Assembly: GCF_025698545.1 (NCBI RefSeq)
Contig: NC_068573.1
Location: 15,213,874 to 15,277,873, forward strand
Length of the DNA stretch: 64,000 nt
Direction of reading: 5' to 3'
DNA from: Gossypium raimondii
Taxonomy: Eukaryota > Streptophyta > Magnoliopsida > Malvales > Malvaceae
The translations under genes were made by a program, and so were the position numbers. Below, in pieces: positions 63,870-64,000 of the stretch (positions are counted from its first letter, which is position 1; every line of letters starts with the position of its first letter). The notes under the pieces were generated by a model. That model ran no database searches and had not been told where the DNA came from. It saw only the letters and a program-made list of their open reading frames with translations.

Positions 63870-64000
63870 GTCAACTCTTAAGCAACCTATTCATATAAAG
63901 GGTACCTGTTATCGTACTTAAGCCTCGATTTTGAATACAAATTAGACAAAATATCGTTTCAATTTATTTATTTCACAAAACGCAAATAACGAATTAGTTA

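Larger units (their letters stand above)
1..64000 (-). repeat. 5S rDNA tandem array, 216 copies, about 296-bp period
   Basis: Each period on the minus strand reads: TATA-like element, short leader, 119-nt 5S rRNA gene, T-runs, AT-rich spacer. All copies point the same way and no foreign sequence separates them; both window edges cut through the array, so its true size is larger. A BamHI site (GGATCC) lies once in most genes. 'Signature changes' in the copy entries means a recurring set, written on the plus strand: CCCAGGAGG to CCTGTGAGG, CCTCAGAGG or CCAGAGG; CGCCCAAGC to CGCCAAGC; ACTGCGGAGTTCTG to ATCATGAGTTCG; CCGGTGCATT to CCGCATT; GCTGGTATG to GCCGGTATG or CTTTGGTATG; GGAGGGGTGC to GGAGGGTGC. 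'Intact' means about 119 nt without that set. Family identity is certain; which small differences are real is not. Confidence 0.98.

Noticed and set aside
1-64000. Many open reading frames of 60-116 codons on both strands
   Set aside because: All are readings of the 5S gene and its spacer, recur every 300 bp with the same residues (such as GWVTS and FHIM), lack any domain and change frame from unit to unit.
1-64000. CRISPR-like regular repeats
   Set aside because: The repeated part is a 119-nt plant 5S gene with pol III signals and the spacers are homologous to each other, unlike a CRISPR array.
1-64000. 5S-derived elements such as Cassandra-type LTR elements or SINE3
   Set aside because: No terminal repeats, primer-binding site, polypurine tract, poly-A tail or target duplication; every 5S copy sits in the same spacer context.
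1-64000. C-to-T mutation by repeat-induced or methylation-driven deamination as the cause of the altered copies
   Set aside because: The recurring changes include insertions, deletions and non-transition changes at fixed motifs, and homopolymer shortening; deamination alone would give C-to-T and G-to-A.
1-64000. Linked 18S, 5.8S or 25S rRNA, tRNA or histone genes
   Set aside because: No sequence other than 5S genes and 5S spacers was found anywhere in the window.
1-64000. An undescribed gene system or defence island
   Set aside because: There are no protein genes; the window is wholly 5S rDNA.

Overview
The window is one uninterrupted tandem array of plant 5S ribosomal RNA genes. I count 216 gene copies (three of them broken), all transcribed from the minus strand, with a mean spacing of about 296 bp. 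The best copies are 119 nt and, as far as I can recall it, read as the standard angiosperm 5S rRNA; each is followed by a roughly 180-bp AT-rich spacer. The internal promoter (A box, intermediate element, C box), the plant-type upstream signals (TATA-like element at -28, GC at -12, C at -1) and a T-run terminator are all visible. The host is a land plant, most likely a flowering plant. The spacer does not let me name the species. There are no protein genes, transposons, tRNAs or 35S rDNA; every open reading frame is a chance reading of the repeat unit.

Layout. From 1 to about 13.2 kb two spacer subfamilies (TTTCGC and TTTCAC versions) alternate; from 13.2 kb to the end only the TTTCAC type is seen. 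On top of the 300-bp unit lie larger repeats identified by shared unit-specific variants: a 10-unit block twice (3.9-9.8 kb), a 34-unit block of about 10 kb (12.7-19.8 and 22.7-30.0 kb) that contains a 4-unit duplication in both copies, a 15-unit block twice in direct tandem (31.8-40.7 kb), a 4-unit block twice (48.5-50.9 kb), a 3-unit block five times (51.2-55.6 kb) and a further duplicated block (55.6-60.1 kb). Some unit classes have lost the TATA-like element or carry gene changes, and are candidates for silent copies.

Roughly 60 copies are close to full length. The rest share one recurring set of small changes (here called the signature changes), in gene and spacer alike, at CG/CHG sites and homopolymers. 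Because duplicated blocks show the same unit with and without these changes, with abrupt switches between the two states, I think most are sequencing or consensus errors in heavily methylated DNA rather than real decay. Two short scrambled stretches (29.6-30.0 and 62.4-62.8 kb) look like further trouble spots. I found no previously undescribed biological system; the interest lies in the array's hierarchical structure, its promoter variants and the question of its sequence quality.
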